DNA of 41,631 nt from Rhodospirillaceae bacterium (GTDB lineage Bacteria; Pseudomonadota; Alphaproteobacteria; Rhodospirillales; Casp-alpha2), in NCBI GenBank assembly GCA_002686255.1, contig NZAZ01000162.1:1-41631 (forward strand). Direction: 5' to 3'. Position 1 is the first letter of the stretch. Each line of letters begins with the position of its first letter. Shown here one piece after another: positions 8,525 to 18,102 of this stretch. Position numbers and translations under genes: made by a program. A model generated the notes under the pieces. The model searched no databases. It was given only the letters and a program-made list of their open reading frames with translations, and had not been told where the DNA came from.

Positions 8525-9583
8525 TCAGGCGGCTTCGGCGGCGGCGCGGCGCCCGGCCATGGCCGCCGCCATCCCGAGCGCCGCCATGAGACTGTTTTCG
8601 TCGGCCTTGCCGGTGCCGGCGATGTCGAGGGCGGTGCCGTGATCGGGCGACGTGCGCACGAACGGCAGCCCCAACGTCACGTTGACGGCGCGATCGAAGG
8701 CCAGGGCCTTGATCGGGATCAGGGCCTGATCGTGGTACATGCAAAGGGCGGCGTCGAACGTTTCGCGCTTTCGCGGCGTAAACAGAGTATCCGCCGATAG
8801 CGGGCCGAAGGCCTCGATTCCGGCTTCCCGAAGGGCCTCGACGGCGGGGGCGATGATCTCGGTTTCCTCCGATCCCATGGCCCCGTCTTCGCCGGCATGG
8901 GGATTGAGCCCGGCGACGGCCAGCCTCGGCCGGGAGATGGCGAAATCCGCCTCCAGGGCCGCCGCCGTCACCAGCCCGGCCTGGGTAATGAGGCCGGTGT
9001 TGAGGATTTCGGCGGCGTCGCGGAGGCTTTCGTGAATGGTCACCGGAACGACCCTGAGGTCGTCGGCGGCCAGCATCATCACCGGCGCCGTGTCGATGCC
9101 GGAAAGGGCGGCCAGGAACTCGGTATGGCCGGGATAGGAAAAGCCCGCCTCGTATAGGGTGCTTTTGTGGATAGGGTTGGTGACCACGGCCCCGGCCACG
9201 CCGTCCATGGTCAGTTTGACGGCGGTTTCAATGGCCGCCATGACCGCCTCGGCGTTGGCGGGGTCGGGCTTGCCGGGCACGGTGCCGGCCGCCAACGAAG
9301 TTTTCAAGACCGGCAGCGCGGACCCGAAAACCGCCGCCGCCTCGCCCGGCCGTTTGATGGCCTCTATGGGGGCCGGCAGATCCAACTCCCGGGCCAGGGA
9401 GTCCAGCCGCGCCGGATCGTCGATGATGAAAAACGGCGCCACGCCCTCGCCGCGCCGGGTCCAGGCCTTGAGCGCGATCTCGCCGCCGATGCCGGCCGGT
9501 TCCCCCATGGTCACCGCCAGGGGGGCCGGGCTGGCGCCGCTTCGGTCCCCGGACACCACAGGCGGCCGGGCCGGGCCGGTCAT
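8525..9583 (-). CDS. pdxA: 4-hydroxythreonine-4-phosphate dehydrogenase
   Basis: NAD-dependent oxidation and decarboxylation of 4-phosphohydroxy-threonine in pyridoxal phosphate synthesis. The 352 residues contain the [12 protein letters not shown] start motif, the metal-ligand histidine regions (YPGHTEFLA and LNPHAGEDG) and [10 protein letters not shown]. The C-terminus [20 protein letters not shown] is typical. The ATG overlaps the surA stop as ATGA, indicating coupled translation. Identification is firm. Confidence 0.96.
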   Translation of the reverse strand: MTGPARPPVVSGDRSGASPAPLAVTMGEPAGIGGEIALKAWTRRGEGVAPFFIIDDPARLDSLARELDLPAPIEAIKRPGEAAAVFGSALPVLKTSLAAGTVPGKPDPANAEAVMAAIETAVKLTMDGVAGAVVTNPIHKSTLYEAGFSYPGHTEFLAALSGIDTAPVMMLAADDLRVVPVTIHESLRDAAEILNTGLITQAGLVTAAALEADFAISRPRLAVAGLNPHAGEDGAMGSEETEIIAPAVEALREAGIEAFGPLSADTLFTPRKRETFDAALCMYHDQALIPIKALAFDRAVNVTLGLPFVRTSPDHGTALDIAGTGKADENSLMAALGMAAAMAGRRAAAEAA

Positions 9584-10860
9584 AACCTGATGTCCACGAA
9601 GGCGGCGCGGCGCAAATCCCGCATGTGTTGGCGGGCGGCAAGGCCCATACGTTCGTTGATCAACCTGTCGGCGATGCGCTCGCGTTGTCCGGCGGCGGTC
9701 AACTCGAGCTTCTCGACCCGGTCGCGGCGGCAGACCATCAGGACGATGACCCCGTCCTTGGTCCTGAGGGGGCGGCTGGCTTTAAGCAGCGGCAAACCGC
9801 GAACCAGGTCCCGCTGCTGGGGCGCCAGGGCGCTGGTTTTGATGTCGCCCAGGTTGCCGGAAAGGGGAGAGCCGATTTCCTTGCCCATCTTTTCCAGGTC
9901 CTGGCAGGTCTTGGCTTTGTCGCTGAAGGTTTTCGCCCCTTCCATGGCGTCGGCGACGGCGGCGGGGCCGGCGCCCGGGGGAAGGGGCAGGAACAGTTGC
10001 TGCAAATTGACGACCGGCGGCGCCGTTTCGGGGTTGCTCAGTCCGCGGGCGGTACGTTGTTCCCTCAGGTACAGGATGTAATAGCCGTCGATGGTTCGAA
10101 CCGGCGGCGATAATTGGCCCGGCCGGAGTTTGGCCAGGGCCTGGTCAAGCTCGTTTCCCAATTGGCCGAGCCTGTTCCAACCCAAACTGCCGCCCCTTTC
10201 GGCGGTCGGGCTTTTGGAGAAGTTTTGCGCCAGCGCCTGGAAGTTGGCCCCGGCCTGTGTCTGTTGGATCAGCCGGTTGGCGAGGGAAAGGGTTTCCCGT
10301 TCGTTTTCCGGTTTGTCCACCGGCAGGAAAATCTCCAACACCAGGTATTCCGGCTTTCCCTTGTTGCTTTCGATTTCACTCAGGACCTCGTCTATTTCCT
10401 CGTTGCTGACTTGGGAGAGGGCGCCAAAGCGGCCCTGGACCAGCTTCCTCCAGGCAATTTCGGATTCGATCTGGGTGGTCAACGACGATTTTTGAATCTT
10501 TCTTGAAGCCAGAAACCTGTCCAACCCGCCTCTGTCGAGGCCGTTGACCTTTTCCAGACGGCGAAGGGCATTCTCGACTTCGCCTTCGGAAACGGAAATT
10601 CCCAAACGGGTGGCTTCCTGGCGCTTTAATTCATCGTCGATCAAGGACCGCAAGACCTGGGGGCCGAGCCTTTGGCGTGTTTCAAGGGTATTGGGAAGGC
10701 CGGAGAACGCGACGACGAGACTGAGCCGCATGTTCAGGTCGTAGACGGAGATTATTTCATCGTTGACCACGGCCGCGATCCTGAGCGTGTCCTGGGCCCG
10801 GGCACCACCCGTCACCAGGGTCAGAACCAGCGCCAACACACACACAAATAACCGTTTCAT
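9580..10860 (-). CDS. surA: Periplasmic chaperone/peptidyl-prolyl isomerase SurA
   Basis: Periplasmic chaperone that escorts unfolded beta-barrel proteins, including LptD, to the outer-membrane assembly machine. The 426-residue protein starts with a clear Sec signal peptide (MKRLFVCVLALVLTL, predicted cleavage after ARA). A SurA N-domain follows (VNDEIISVYDLNMRLSL), then a parvulin-type domain (FSKSPTAERGGSLGW-RLGQL) and a second, weaker one. The start was placed at the signal-peptide methionine; 21 extra codons are open upstream but add no signal. It lies downstream of lptD but behind a terminator, and overlaps pdxA by 4 nt. Confidence 0.93.
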   Translation of the reverse strand: MKRLFVCVLALVLTLVTGGARAQDTLRIAAVVNDEIISVYDLNMRLSLVVAFSGLPNTLETRQRLGPQVLRSLIDDELKRQEATRLGISVSEGEVENALRRLEKVNGLDRGGLDRFLASRKIQKSSLTTQIESEIAWRKLVQGRFGALSQVSNEEIDEVLSEIESNKGKPEYLVLEIFLPVDKPENERETLSLANRLIQQTQAGANFQALAQNFSKSPTAERGGSLGWNRLGQLGNELDQALAKLRPGQLSPPVRTIDGYYILYLREQRTARGLSNPETAPPVVNLQQLFLPLPPGAGPAAVADAMEGAKTFSDKAKTCQDLEKMGKEIGSPLSGNLGDIKTSALAPQQRDLVRGLPLLKASRPLRTKDGVIVLMVCRRDRVEKLELTAAGQRERIADRLINERMGLAARQHMRDLRRAAFVDIRL

Positions 10861-10973
10861 GGGCAAGCCGTCTGATTCTTTTGTGATTGAATGTGAAACA
10901 ACAATTTTACCACAGGTTCGCACCGGCCCGGGAGAAAACCGTCCCAGGGAGCGGGGCGAGGGATTTTATTGTG

Positions 10974-11017
10974 AAAAAATGCCCCTTTCCCGAGATTTCC
11001 GCCCGCCATCAGGGGCA
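10974..11017 (-). terminator. Candidate terminator between lptD and surA
   Basis: Read on the minus strand, a 7-bp perfect stem (TGCCCCT with AGGGGCA) encloses a 24-nt loop and is followed by six T residues. It follows the lptD stop by about 20 nt. The loop is long, so termination may be partial, leaving surA dependent on its own promoter plus readthrough. Confidence 0.5.
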
Positions 11018-11038
11018 AAGCGGACGTAGTTTGAACCG

Positions 11039-13726
11039 TCATTGAGAGTCTGCATCTGACCCAAATACGTCGGTTAATATGTCGGAAAATACGGAGGTTA
11101 CGTCGGTTCGGATGGGACCCAGAGTCTTGAGAAGGAAATTGAAGGTGATGGTGTCCGTCGGCTCCAGGTCGCGGTCCTCGAAGAAGGTCCTGTTTATATT
11201 GACATTGAAAACGAGGCATTCGTTTTCGTAGGTAATATTGCCGCCAACCGTTCGTGTTTCACCGGCGGCCAAATCCGTAAGCCCCAATAACCCAACCCGC
11301 CAGAACCGGTTCAGTTGTGAACTGGCGCCATAATTGATTTCCTCGCGGCCGGAAAATTCACTGTCTTGCTGGGTTTCGAGGAAAATATAATTAGCCCGGA
11401 CCTGGAACGCCGGAACGCCGGCGTTAAACGTCGCTTCGTTTCGTTTGGGCGTGTAGTTGTCGCTGGCGAAACGGGTCCGGTAAACCAGATTCATGTATGG
11501 TCCCGGGGAGATGCGAACCCGCGCGACAAGATCCGAGAGGTTTTCCTCGAGGCCCGATCCGGTGACGAAGGTGTCGTCGGACTTTGGCCGCCAGGATTGG
11601 CCGATGAAAAACGTGCCGCTGCCGCCCTCTTTTCCGTACATCCCCCATTTGAGACCGTAATTGATGCGCGGACCGCCCTCGACCCGGTCAATGCCGGAAA
11701 ATTTATTGCGGCTGAACAGGTTGGTATCGTCGAACTCGATTTCCTGGCTGTCCTCGTTGGGGATGTCGTCCGCGTTGCCGCCATAAGGGGTATAAACGGC
11801 CTGGACGACCGGTTCGAAGATTTGAGAGACATAAGGGGTGCTTTTGACGAAGGGATAGCGCCAATCGAGCATGACCTCTGGTTGGATGCGGCCGCTGAAA
11901 CCCGAAAAATTCGACTTGCCGTTCCGCTGAAGTTCGTCGACGTTGTAAAGGTCGCCGTTGAGGGCAAAAGATAATTTATAGGAATCTCCCAACGGGCCCA
12001 GGAAGGGCAGTTGCCAACGGGGCCGGATCGACAGCCGGCGGGTGTCGGAGCCCTCGTTGCGGGTAATCGAAAGAATATTGACGTCGAGGGTGGTCTGACC
12101 GCCAAAACGGTCGGGATTCCCGACGAAGTTATAGTCGATCAACGGCAAAACCAGCGGCTCCAACCCGGGGTCGTCATCCGACTGCAACCCCTGGAAGGCC
12201 AAGCCGTTGGCGGCGAAATAATTACGCCGGCGGAAACCCTCGATAAAGAGCTTGCTGTTGAGCGAACTCGGCCCGCCCAGCCCGTAACGGCGCATGTAGG
12301 TGTCGTCGGTGGCGCGGTTGAAATCGAGGCCCCACCGCCAGGTGTCATTAATGTCGAACCTGGACTCGCTTAAGATATGGCCCCGGAAAGCAACGGCATC
12401 GACGGCGGTGGAATCGCCCTCGGTGTTGCCGGCGACGAAACTTCCCGTGGCGTCGATGGCGCCCTGGAGAAAACGTCCCCGGTACTCGGCAATAGAGCCC
12501 GACCCCGCATTCTCGGTGATAAGCGGCGTGATGGTGGCGTCCTGTTGGGGCGAAATGTTGATGAAATAAGGTATCCGGGCGACAAAGCCCAAATCCGTCG
12601 AGCCGCCCATGGTCGGAATCAGGAACCCGCTTTTGCGTTTAACGGTCGGATCGGGATGCGAAAAATAGGGAAGATAGCCTACGGGAACGCCGTAAACCTC
12701 CAGCCAGGCATCGCGATATTCGATGATTTTATTTTTCTTGTCGTGAATGATTTTCACCGCCTTGACCTGCCATAGGGGCGGACGTTCCGGGTTGTCCTGG
12801 CAAAGGTTGCAGGGTGAATAGATGCCTTTGCGCATCTCGGTGATGTTTCCCGCCGAACGCCGCGCCCCGGTCGCGGCGATACGCGAACGGTCGGTCAGGA
12901 TCATGCCCATGCTTTCGATGACGACGTCGCGAAGGTCGCCGGAAAGCTCCATGCGGTCGCCGTAAATGATTTCCCCTCCCGGTTCGGTCAACTCCACGTT
13001 GCCGGAGGTGGAGACCACATCCGTTACCTGGTTATAGGTGATGGTATCGGCGAGAAGCCTTCGGGAACCATGGATCACTTTGACGTTGCCGGTCGCGGTG
13101 ATGATGTTCCGCTCCTGGTCGAAGCTCATTTCATCGGCGCTCAGATGAACGGGAAGATCGGGGTTGATCTTGCCGGTGGACTCCCTGGGCAGCGACTCCT
13201 TTTTTTCTTCGACGGCAAATTGCTGAGGTCCGAAGGGGGTGGAAAAGGAGGGCTCGGTGGCGGGAGAAGGCGCCGGAACCGGCTTGGAAGGAGCATTGGG
13301 GTCGTAAGGACCCGGGTACCAAAGAGTGCCCAGAGGCTTCCCGGCGGGCGGCCGTGGCAACGGCGGCGCCGGCTGGGGATCGATAACGGGCGGCGGTGTT
13401 TGCGGGGTTGACGGTATTTTTCCGTAAGCCTCCGGAACCCAGAGGATCCCCAGCGGCTTGCCCGGTTGCGGCCCGCTGGCCGGCGGGGTCTGGAAACGAT
13501 CCGTCGCCACGGGCCCGAGGGTCGGGGTCTCTGTTTGCGGCACCGGCGCCGGAGCAACGATTGGGGCCGTCGCCGGGGTGGACGCAGGCGGGCGGTAGGG
13601 GCCGGGATACCAGAGGGTTCCCAAGGGTTTTCCTGATTCCGGCGGCGCTCCTTCGGCGGCGGGGGCGACGAGCGCCACGGCCAGGACCGCCGAAATTGCC
13701 ATGATATGTCCCAGGGTCAAACGCAT
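11039..13726 (-). CDS. lptD: LPS-assembly protein LptD
   Basis: Outer-membrane beta-barrel that inserts lipopolysaccharide into the outer leaflet. The chosen start gives 895 residues: a signal peptide (cleavage near residue 26), a proline-rich region to about 180, and an OstA/LptA-like beta-jellyroll (VHLSADEMSFDQERNIITATGNV onward). A YSPCNLCQD cysteine pair and a long barrel follow, ending with the conserved YENECLVF region. The proline-rich part holds three copies of GKPLG-LW-P--Y at residues 32-44, 89-101 and 129-141. The frame is open further upstream, but that part lies inside lptG. The start is 8 nt after the lptG stop, so the lptF-lptG-lptD run is likely one transcript. Confidence 0.93.
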   Translation of the reverse strand: MRLTLGHIMAISAVLAVALVAPAAEGAPPESGKPLGTLWYPGPYRPPASTPATAPIVAPAPVPQTETPTLGPVATDRFQTPPASGPQPGKPLGILWVPEAYGKIPSTPQTPPPVIDPQPAPPLPRPPAGKPLGTLWYPGPYDPNAPSKPVPAPSPATEPSFSTPFGPQQFAVEEKKESLPRESTGKINPDLPVHLSADEMSFDQERNIITATGNVKVIHGSRRLLADTITYNQVTDVVSTSGNVELTEPGGEIIYGDRMELSGDLRDVVIESMGMILTDRSRIAATGARRSAGNITEMRKGIYSPCNLCQDNPERPPLWQVKAVKIIHDKKNKIIEYRDAWLEVYGVPVGYLPYFSHPDPTVKRKSGFLIPTMGGSTDLGFVARIPYFINISPQQDATITPLITENAGSGSIAEYRGRFLQGAIDATGSFVAGNTEGDSTAVDAVAFRGHILSESRFDINDTWRWGLDFNRATDDTYMRRYGLGGPSSLNSKLFIEGFRRRNYFAANGLAFQGLQSDDDPGLEPLVLPLIDYNFVGNPDRFGGQTTLDVNILSITRNEGSDTRRLSIRPRWQLPFLGPLGDSYKLSFALNGDLYNVDELQRNGKSNFSGFSGRIQPEVMLDWRYPFVKSTPYVSQIFEPVVQAVYTPYGGNADDIPNEDSQEIEFDDTNLFSRNKFSGIDRVEGGPRINYGLKWGMYGKEGGSGTFFIGQSWRPKSDDTFVTGSGLEENLSDLVARVRISPGPYMNLVYRTRFASDNYTPKRNEATFNAGVPAFQVRANYIFLETQQDSEFSGREEINYGASSQLNRFWRVGLLGLTDLAAGETRTVGGNITYENECLVFNVNINRTFFEDRDLEPTDTITFNFLLKTLGPIRTDVTSVFSDILTDVFGSDADSQ

Positions 13727-13734
13727 CACCGGGT

Positions 13735-14835
13735 CTATCCGTCTTCGAGGTGGAGAAGCGTGGCCAACCCGAGAAGAGCCGCCACCCCGGACGGGGTCCA
13801 GGCCGCCAGGACCACCGGAATGCTGTCTGAAAGGCCAAGGGCAAAAACGATGTCCGAGAAAAAATAAAGGACAAACCCGGTCATCACACCACCCGCGATG
13901 ACGAAGACGGTTCCCCCCTGCCTCGAATGGCGAAGGGTGAAACTGGCGGCGATCAACACCATGGCGAACATGAGAAGCGGCGCCGCCAGAAGGGAATGCC
14001 AGTAAAGGCGGTGCCTGACGGCCGAAAAGCCGGCCTTTTCCAAGGTTTGAATGAACCAGGGGAGGTCCCAAAAGGACATCGTTTCCGGGGGCGCGAAACT
14101 GTCTTGAATCTTGCCAAGGGTCAGGTCGGTGGCAAGCCAGTAATTCTTTTCATGACTCGCCGGGCTTTCGGGTTTGTAAACCCAGGCATTGGTCAGGCGC
14201 CAAAAACCGTCCTCGAGACGGGCGTATTCGGCGTCGATGCGGTTGCGGAACTTGTCGGTTCCCTCATAGTTGAAAACGACGACGTTCCTGAGCTCGACGT
14301 CCTTTCCGGACTGCAGGATATAATTCGAATGCACCACGGATTGTCCTTCGACATTGGACTGGCGCAGCCACAGGCCGCCCTTCGACAGCGCCAGGAAACT
14401 CCTGTTCCCCTTCAACAGCGTCGATTCCAGCCTCTCGAAGCGGGTCAAGGTCGACGACGACAGGGGATTGAGGACCGCGACCTGGAAAACCCCCAACAAA
14501 ACAGCCAGGGCGATCACCGGAAAAAGGAACTGCCACGCCGATACGCCGGCCGACCGGGTGATCACCAGTTCATGGGACCGGGTCAAGCGCCAGAACGCAT
14601 TCATGCCGCCGAAAAGAATAGCGAAGGGAAGCACCTGCTGGCCCATGTAGGGGAGCTTTAGAAACGCCATTTCCATCACCAGGGCGAAGGTGACGTCCGG
14701 CCGGGCGGCGGACCGGCGCAAAAGCTCGACGGCGTCAAAAATCAGAATCAAAAACATGAACAAGGCGAAAATAACGACGAAGCTCAGCAGGAAGTGGCGG
14801 CCGATATAAAATGATAGCGTTTTCGATAGGCGCAC
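13735..14835 (-). CDS. lptG: LPS export permease LptG
   Basis: Inner-membrane permease subunit of the LptB2FG ABC transporter that extracts lipopolysaccharide and passes it to LptC/LptA. The 366 residues have the family layout: transmembrane segments near residues 15-35, 50-80 and 95-120, a periplasmic beta-jellyroll, and three more helices from about residue 275 to the end. The opening LSKTLSFYIGRHFLLSF is typical of LptG. It sits between lptF (18 nt upstream) and lptD (8 nt downstream). Confidence 0.93.
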   Translation of the reverse strand: MRLSKTLSFYIGRHFLLSFVVIFALFMFLILIFDAVELLRRSAARPDVTFALVMEMAFLKLPYMGQQVLPFAILFGGMNAFWRLTRSHELVITRSAGVSAWQFLFPVIALAVLLGVFQVAVLNPLSSSTLTRFERLESTLLKGNRSFLALSKGGLWLRQSNVEGQSVVHSNYILQSGKDVELRNVVVFNYEGTDKFRNRIDAEYARLEDGFWRLTNAWVYKPESPASHEKNYWLATDLTLGKIQDSFAPPETMSFWDLPWFIQTLEKAGFSAVRHRLYWHSLLAAPLLMFAMVLIAASFTLRHSRQGGTVFVIAGGVMTGFVLYFFSDIVFALGLSDSIPVVLAAWTPSGVAALLGLATLLHLEDG

Positions 14836-14853
14836 GGGATCAATCCTTCGCTA

Positions 14854-15975
14854 TCAAGCCGTCTGCGGCTGGGCGCTGGGACGGCGCCGGCGCAGCGGCC
14901 GGACCATGAAGAAAAATCCGGCCACAATCGGCGCCAGCCCGTGAACGTACAACAACGGAACCAGGGTCAGATTCCTGGCCACCAGATTATCCAAGCCGAG
15001 CGCGCTACCCTGGAGCGCCACCATGAGGGCGATAGCGACGGAAACCTGGCGGATTTGAGTTTGGCGGCTGAAACTGCTGGATATCAAGCACGCCAGACCG
15101 ACCAGGGTATAGGCCATGGCCGCCAGGGGCGATACCAGCCGTTTATGGCCTTCGACGATAAATTTACCGAACTCCTTGGGCCCCATCCCCTCGGCGAACT
15201 TTTCGATATTTAAAAGTTCATGGAGGTCCCGTTCCCGGGGCTCCCGGTATCGTTCGCCGACGGTTTCCGTTGTTTTCGCCAGATCGAAGACATAGCGGTC
15301 GAAATAGAGGACCGACAGTTTATGGGTGGTCTTGTCCACCGTCTGGCGGTTGCCGTTGAACAAGACCACGCGGGCGCCTTCGTCGGTTTGGACCATGGCG
15401 CCCTTGGACGCCATCAGGGTAAAGGGATTTTTCTTGTCGCGTTGATCGTGTACCAAAACGCCCAATAACTGGCCTTCGCTGGTGCGTTGGCGGATATAGA
15501 CGGTGATGCCGTCGCTGACCTGGTTGAAGGCGCCTTCCTTGAGCAGGATATGACTGTAATTGTAGCGAATGTCCCACTGCAGATTGCGGAATTTGGTATA
15601 GGACTGCGGGACAATGAACATATTCATGGCATAACCGGCGGCCATGACGATAAGCGCCAGAATCAACGCCGGTTTGGCCAGCCCCACCTGGCCCACCCCC
15701 GCCGCCTGCATGATCAACAGTTCCCGGTCGGTGATGAGCTTCGAATAAATGAATACCACGACCGTGAACAGGGCGATCGGCAGCACGATGACGATGAAAT
15801 TGGGCAGCAGCAATACGGTCAGGTAACCGAACATCCCCGCCGAAAGCCCGCGGTTGACGATCATTTCTATGAATCGAAGCGACTGCGACAGCCAGATGAT
15901 GCAGGTCAGACCCGCGGTCACCATAATCATTCCCACGAACAACTGCCGCAGAACGTATTTTGAAAAACCATTCAT
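14854..15975 (-). CDS. lptF: LPS export permease LptF
   Basis: Second permease subunit of the LptB2FG lipopolysaccharide exporter. The 373 residues begin MNGFSKYVLRQLF, with N-terminal helices (about 15-35, 55-85, 100-125). A central periplasmic domain contains the LLKEGAFNQVSDGITVYIRQR segment characteristic of LptF. C-terminal helices end in a basic tail. The open frame extends 66 codons upstream, but the methionine at the first helix is the natural start. It is the first gene of the minus-strand lpt block and diverges from the radical SAM gene across a 285-nt gap. Confidence 0.92.
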   Translation of the reverse strand: MNGFSKYVLRQLFVGMIMVTAGLTCIIWLSQSLRFIEMIVNRGLSAGMFGYLTVLLLPNFIVIVLPIALFTVVVFIYSKLITDRELLIMQAAGVGQVGLAKPALILALIVMAAGYAMNMFIVPQSYTKFRNLQWDIRYNYSHILLKEGAFNQVSDGITVYIRQRTSEGQLLGVLVHDQRDKKNPFTLMASKGAMVQTDEGARVVLFNGNRQTVDKTTHKLSVLYFDRYVFDLAKTTETVGERYREPRERDLHELLNIEKFAEGMGPKEFGKFIVEGHKRLVSPLAAMAYTLVGLACLISSSFSRQTQIRQVSVAIALMVALQGSALGLDNLVARNLTLVPLLYVHGLAPIVAGFFFMVRPLRRRRPSAQPQTA

Positions 15976-16116
15976 CGCTGGAGTTTTGCTTGTTATTTCC
16001 CGCTCAACTTGTGGGAAAAGTCCTAAAAAATCAAGTAATATCAAAGATTCCGCCAGAATCGGGCCGGAGATGTTCCGGACCCCCCGCCGGGGGCCGATCG
16101 GATGTCCTCGGGGCCA

Positions 16117-16146
16117 TTGACAAGCGATTGGCGTGGTATATGTGTG
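16117..16146 (+). promoter_or_regulatory. Possible promoter for the radical SAM gene
   Basis: A perfect -35 hexamer TTGACA (16117-16122) is followed by overlapping -10-like hexamers: TATATG (16137-16142, spacer 14) and TATGTG (16139-16144, spacer 16). A further AT-rich TATAAA lies at 16160-16165. The gap between lptF and the radical SAM gene contains no coding sequence that I can support. Motif-based and tentative. Confidence 0.3.
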
Positions 16147-16260
16147 GTAACGTCGACCATATAAAGGGTCCATCGGGATTCCGGGCGGGATCCCGGGGCG
16201 GGTGAGTGACCGCGGCGGCCCGGGGACAGGCGTGATTGGAAGGGATCGGAGTTCCTGTAA

Positions 16261-18102
16261 ATGACTAAGGTAACGGTTTCGGCGGAAATCAAGGCCGCCG
16301 GCGACAATCCCGGCGTCGATTCAGGCGCCGCTCCCCGGCCCCGGACGCTCCGCTGCGCCTTCATCCATGCCCCCGATCCGATGTACAGCGAAACCCAGAA
16401 CTATGGCGCCAAGTTCATGCCCGTGTGGGCCTATACGCTGGCTTCCCACGTTCCCGACGACGGGCGTTTCGAGATGGCGCTCCACGACATCCGATTCGAC
16501 CCATTGGACGATATCGGCGCCGCCGATGTCTTCATGTTCAGCGGCATAAACCAGGATAACGCTTATCTGGAAACCGTCCGCGCCCGGTTGAAGGACCGTT
16601 ACCCTGATGCCGTCACGATCATCGGCGGGCCCATCTGCTGGTCCTTCGACCAGGCCGGGACGCTTGAGCATTTGGACGGGTTCGACCATGTCTGCATCGG
16701 CGACGGCGAAGAGGTCATCGCCGAGGTGTTGGGCGCCATCCACGAGGGCCGCACCCCGGACCGGATCATCCGCGCGCCTGGGCGCTTCCCCATCGGCGAG
16801 GCGCGGCCTTTCCACAAGCCGATGGTCGAGAACACCATCAAGCGCTACTACGGAGCCGTCCTGGAGGTTTCCCGGGGCTGCCCCTTCCTGTGCGAGTTTT
16901 GCGATATCCGCATCATGGCCGACAACAACCGGCCCCATAACAAGGACCCGGACCTGATCGTGCGGGAACTGGACGCGCTTTCGCGATTGGGCGTCAAGCA
17001 GGTCCTTTTCGCCTGCGACAACTTCATCGGCGAACCGCGCTGGGCCGAGGAGCTCATCGACAGGATCCTGGCATGGGAGGCGGAAACCGGGTTCCGGCCG
17101 AGCCTCTATACCTGGCTGACCATCAACCTCCACAAGTTCGAGCGGCTGATGAAAAAAATGCGCCGCGCCGGCTTCGACATGCTGTTCATCGGCATCGAGA
17201 GCTTCGACAGCAATTCCCTGCTGGAGACGGCGAAGGTCCAGAACACCGCCACCGAGCTGACCGAGGTGGTGCGCGAAATCCAGTCCTATGGCTTCATCGT
17301 CGTCGCCGGGCTCATATTCGGCTTCGATTCAGATGACGAGAAGAGCTTCGGCCGGACGTTGCGGGGGCTCGGGGATTCTTCCTTGCTGTCGGGCGATCCG
17401 TCGCTGCTGACGGCGCTTCCGGGAACGCCCTTGTACCGGCGCATGAAGCTGTCCGGGCGTTTGCGCGAAGTCCGTTTCGGGCTCGGCGGCTACAAGTACC
17501 AGACCAACATCAAATACCTGTTGAACAAGGACAAGGTCATCGCCGGCTACCGGGAATTCGTCACCGGGTTCACCGACGGCGCGTACCAGTACGGGCGGCT
17601 CAAAGGCTTTTTCGACCTTCTCGCCGAGGGCCACTACGTTCCCCTGGAATCAAAGGGCTTCGGCAATATCTGGCTGTTCGTGCGCATGATCGCCGGCGAC
17701 TGGCCGGCCATGCGCCAGATGATGGAGCGCCTCGGCCGCTTCGCCAAGAATCCCAGGAACCTCTATTACGCCTGCAAGGGCCTGGGGTTGGCGTTGACGC
17801 GCCTGCCCCGGGGCGGCTTCGGTTACTTTCAGTTCTGGTTCTTCGCCTGGACCAACGCCGTCCTCAAGTACCAGGACATCAGCGACGCAGACTTCGACAT
17901 CGACAGCGTCGGCGATGATTTCGACGTCCGCGCCATACTGCCCAGCGACTACGGCGCCACGGCGGACGAGAAAATCCCGCGGAACAAGATCGACGCCCAG
18001 CTCCGGGCGACGACGGAGCAGCTCAGCGCGATCGTCGACCGGCGGACGGCCTCTAGGCGTCTTCGTCCCCGAACCGGCCGACAGCGTTCCAGCCCCGGGT
18101 GA
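16261..18102 (+). CDS. B12-binding-type radical SAM enzyme, HpnP-like architecture
   Basis: A 613-residue radical SAM protein of unassigned substrate. Residues ~25-185 form a cobalamin-binding-type Rossmann domain (FHDIRFDP-like region, IIGGPICWSF, CIGDGEEV). Residues ~195-400 are a radical SAM core with the cluster motif SRGCPFLCEFCDI (Cys207, Cys211, Cys214). A DUF4070-like C-terminal part follows (LTALPGTPLYRRMKLSGRL). The CPF-CEFCD motif, the DDNFIG-like DNFIGEPRW and the ALPGTPL segment resemble the hopanoid C2-methylase HpnP. Overall similarity seems moderate and the protein is longer, so HpnP is not claimed. No DxHxxG cobalamin motif is evident. The 3' end overlaps the convergent acyl-CoA dehydrogenase by 50 nt. 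Confidence 0.85.
   Translation: MTKVTVSAEIKAAGDNPGVDSGAAPRPRTLRCAFIHAPDPMYSETQNYGAKFMPVWAYTLASHVPDDGRFEMALHDIRFDPLDDIGAADVFMFSGINQDNAYLETVRARLKDRYPDAVTIIGGPICWSFDQAGTLEHLDGFDHVCIGDGEEVIAEVLGAIHEGRTPDRIIRAPGRFPIGEARPFHKPMVENTIKRYYGAVLEVSRGCPFLCEFCDIRIMADNNRPHNKDPDLIVRELDALSRLGVKQVLFACDNFIGEPRWAEELIDRILAWEAETGFRPSLYTWLTINLHKFERLMKKMRRAGFDMLFIGIESFDSNSLLETAKVQNTATELTEVVREIQSYGFIVVAGLIFGFDSDDEKSFGRTLRGLGDSSLLSGDPSLLTALPGTPLYRRMKLSGRLREVRFGLGGYKYQTNIKYLLNKDKVIAGYREFVTGFTDGAYQYGRLKGFFDLLAEGHYVPLESKGFGNIWLFVRMIAGDWPAMRQMMERLGRFAKNPRNLYYACKGLGLALTRLPRGGFGYFQFWFFAWTNAVLKYQDISDADFDIDSVGDDFDVRAILPSDYGATADEKIPRNKIDAQLRATTEQLSAIVDRRTASRRLRPRTGRQRSSPG

Noticed and set aside
16261..18102. Calling the radical SAM gene hpnP
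   Set aside because: Domain order and some motifs agree, but similarity is moderate, length differs and it lies outside the hpn cluster, so the specific name is not supported.
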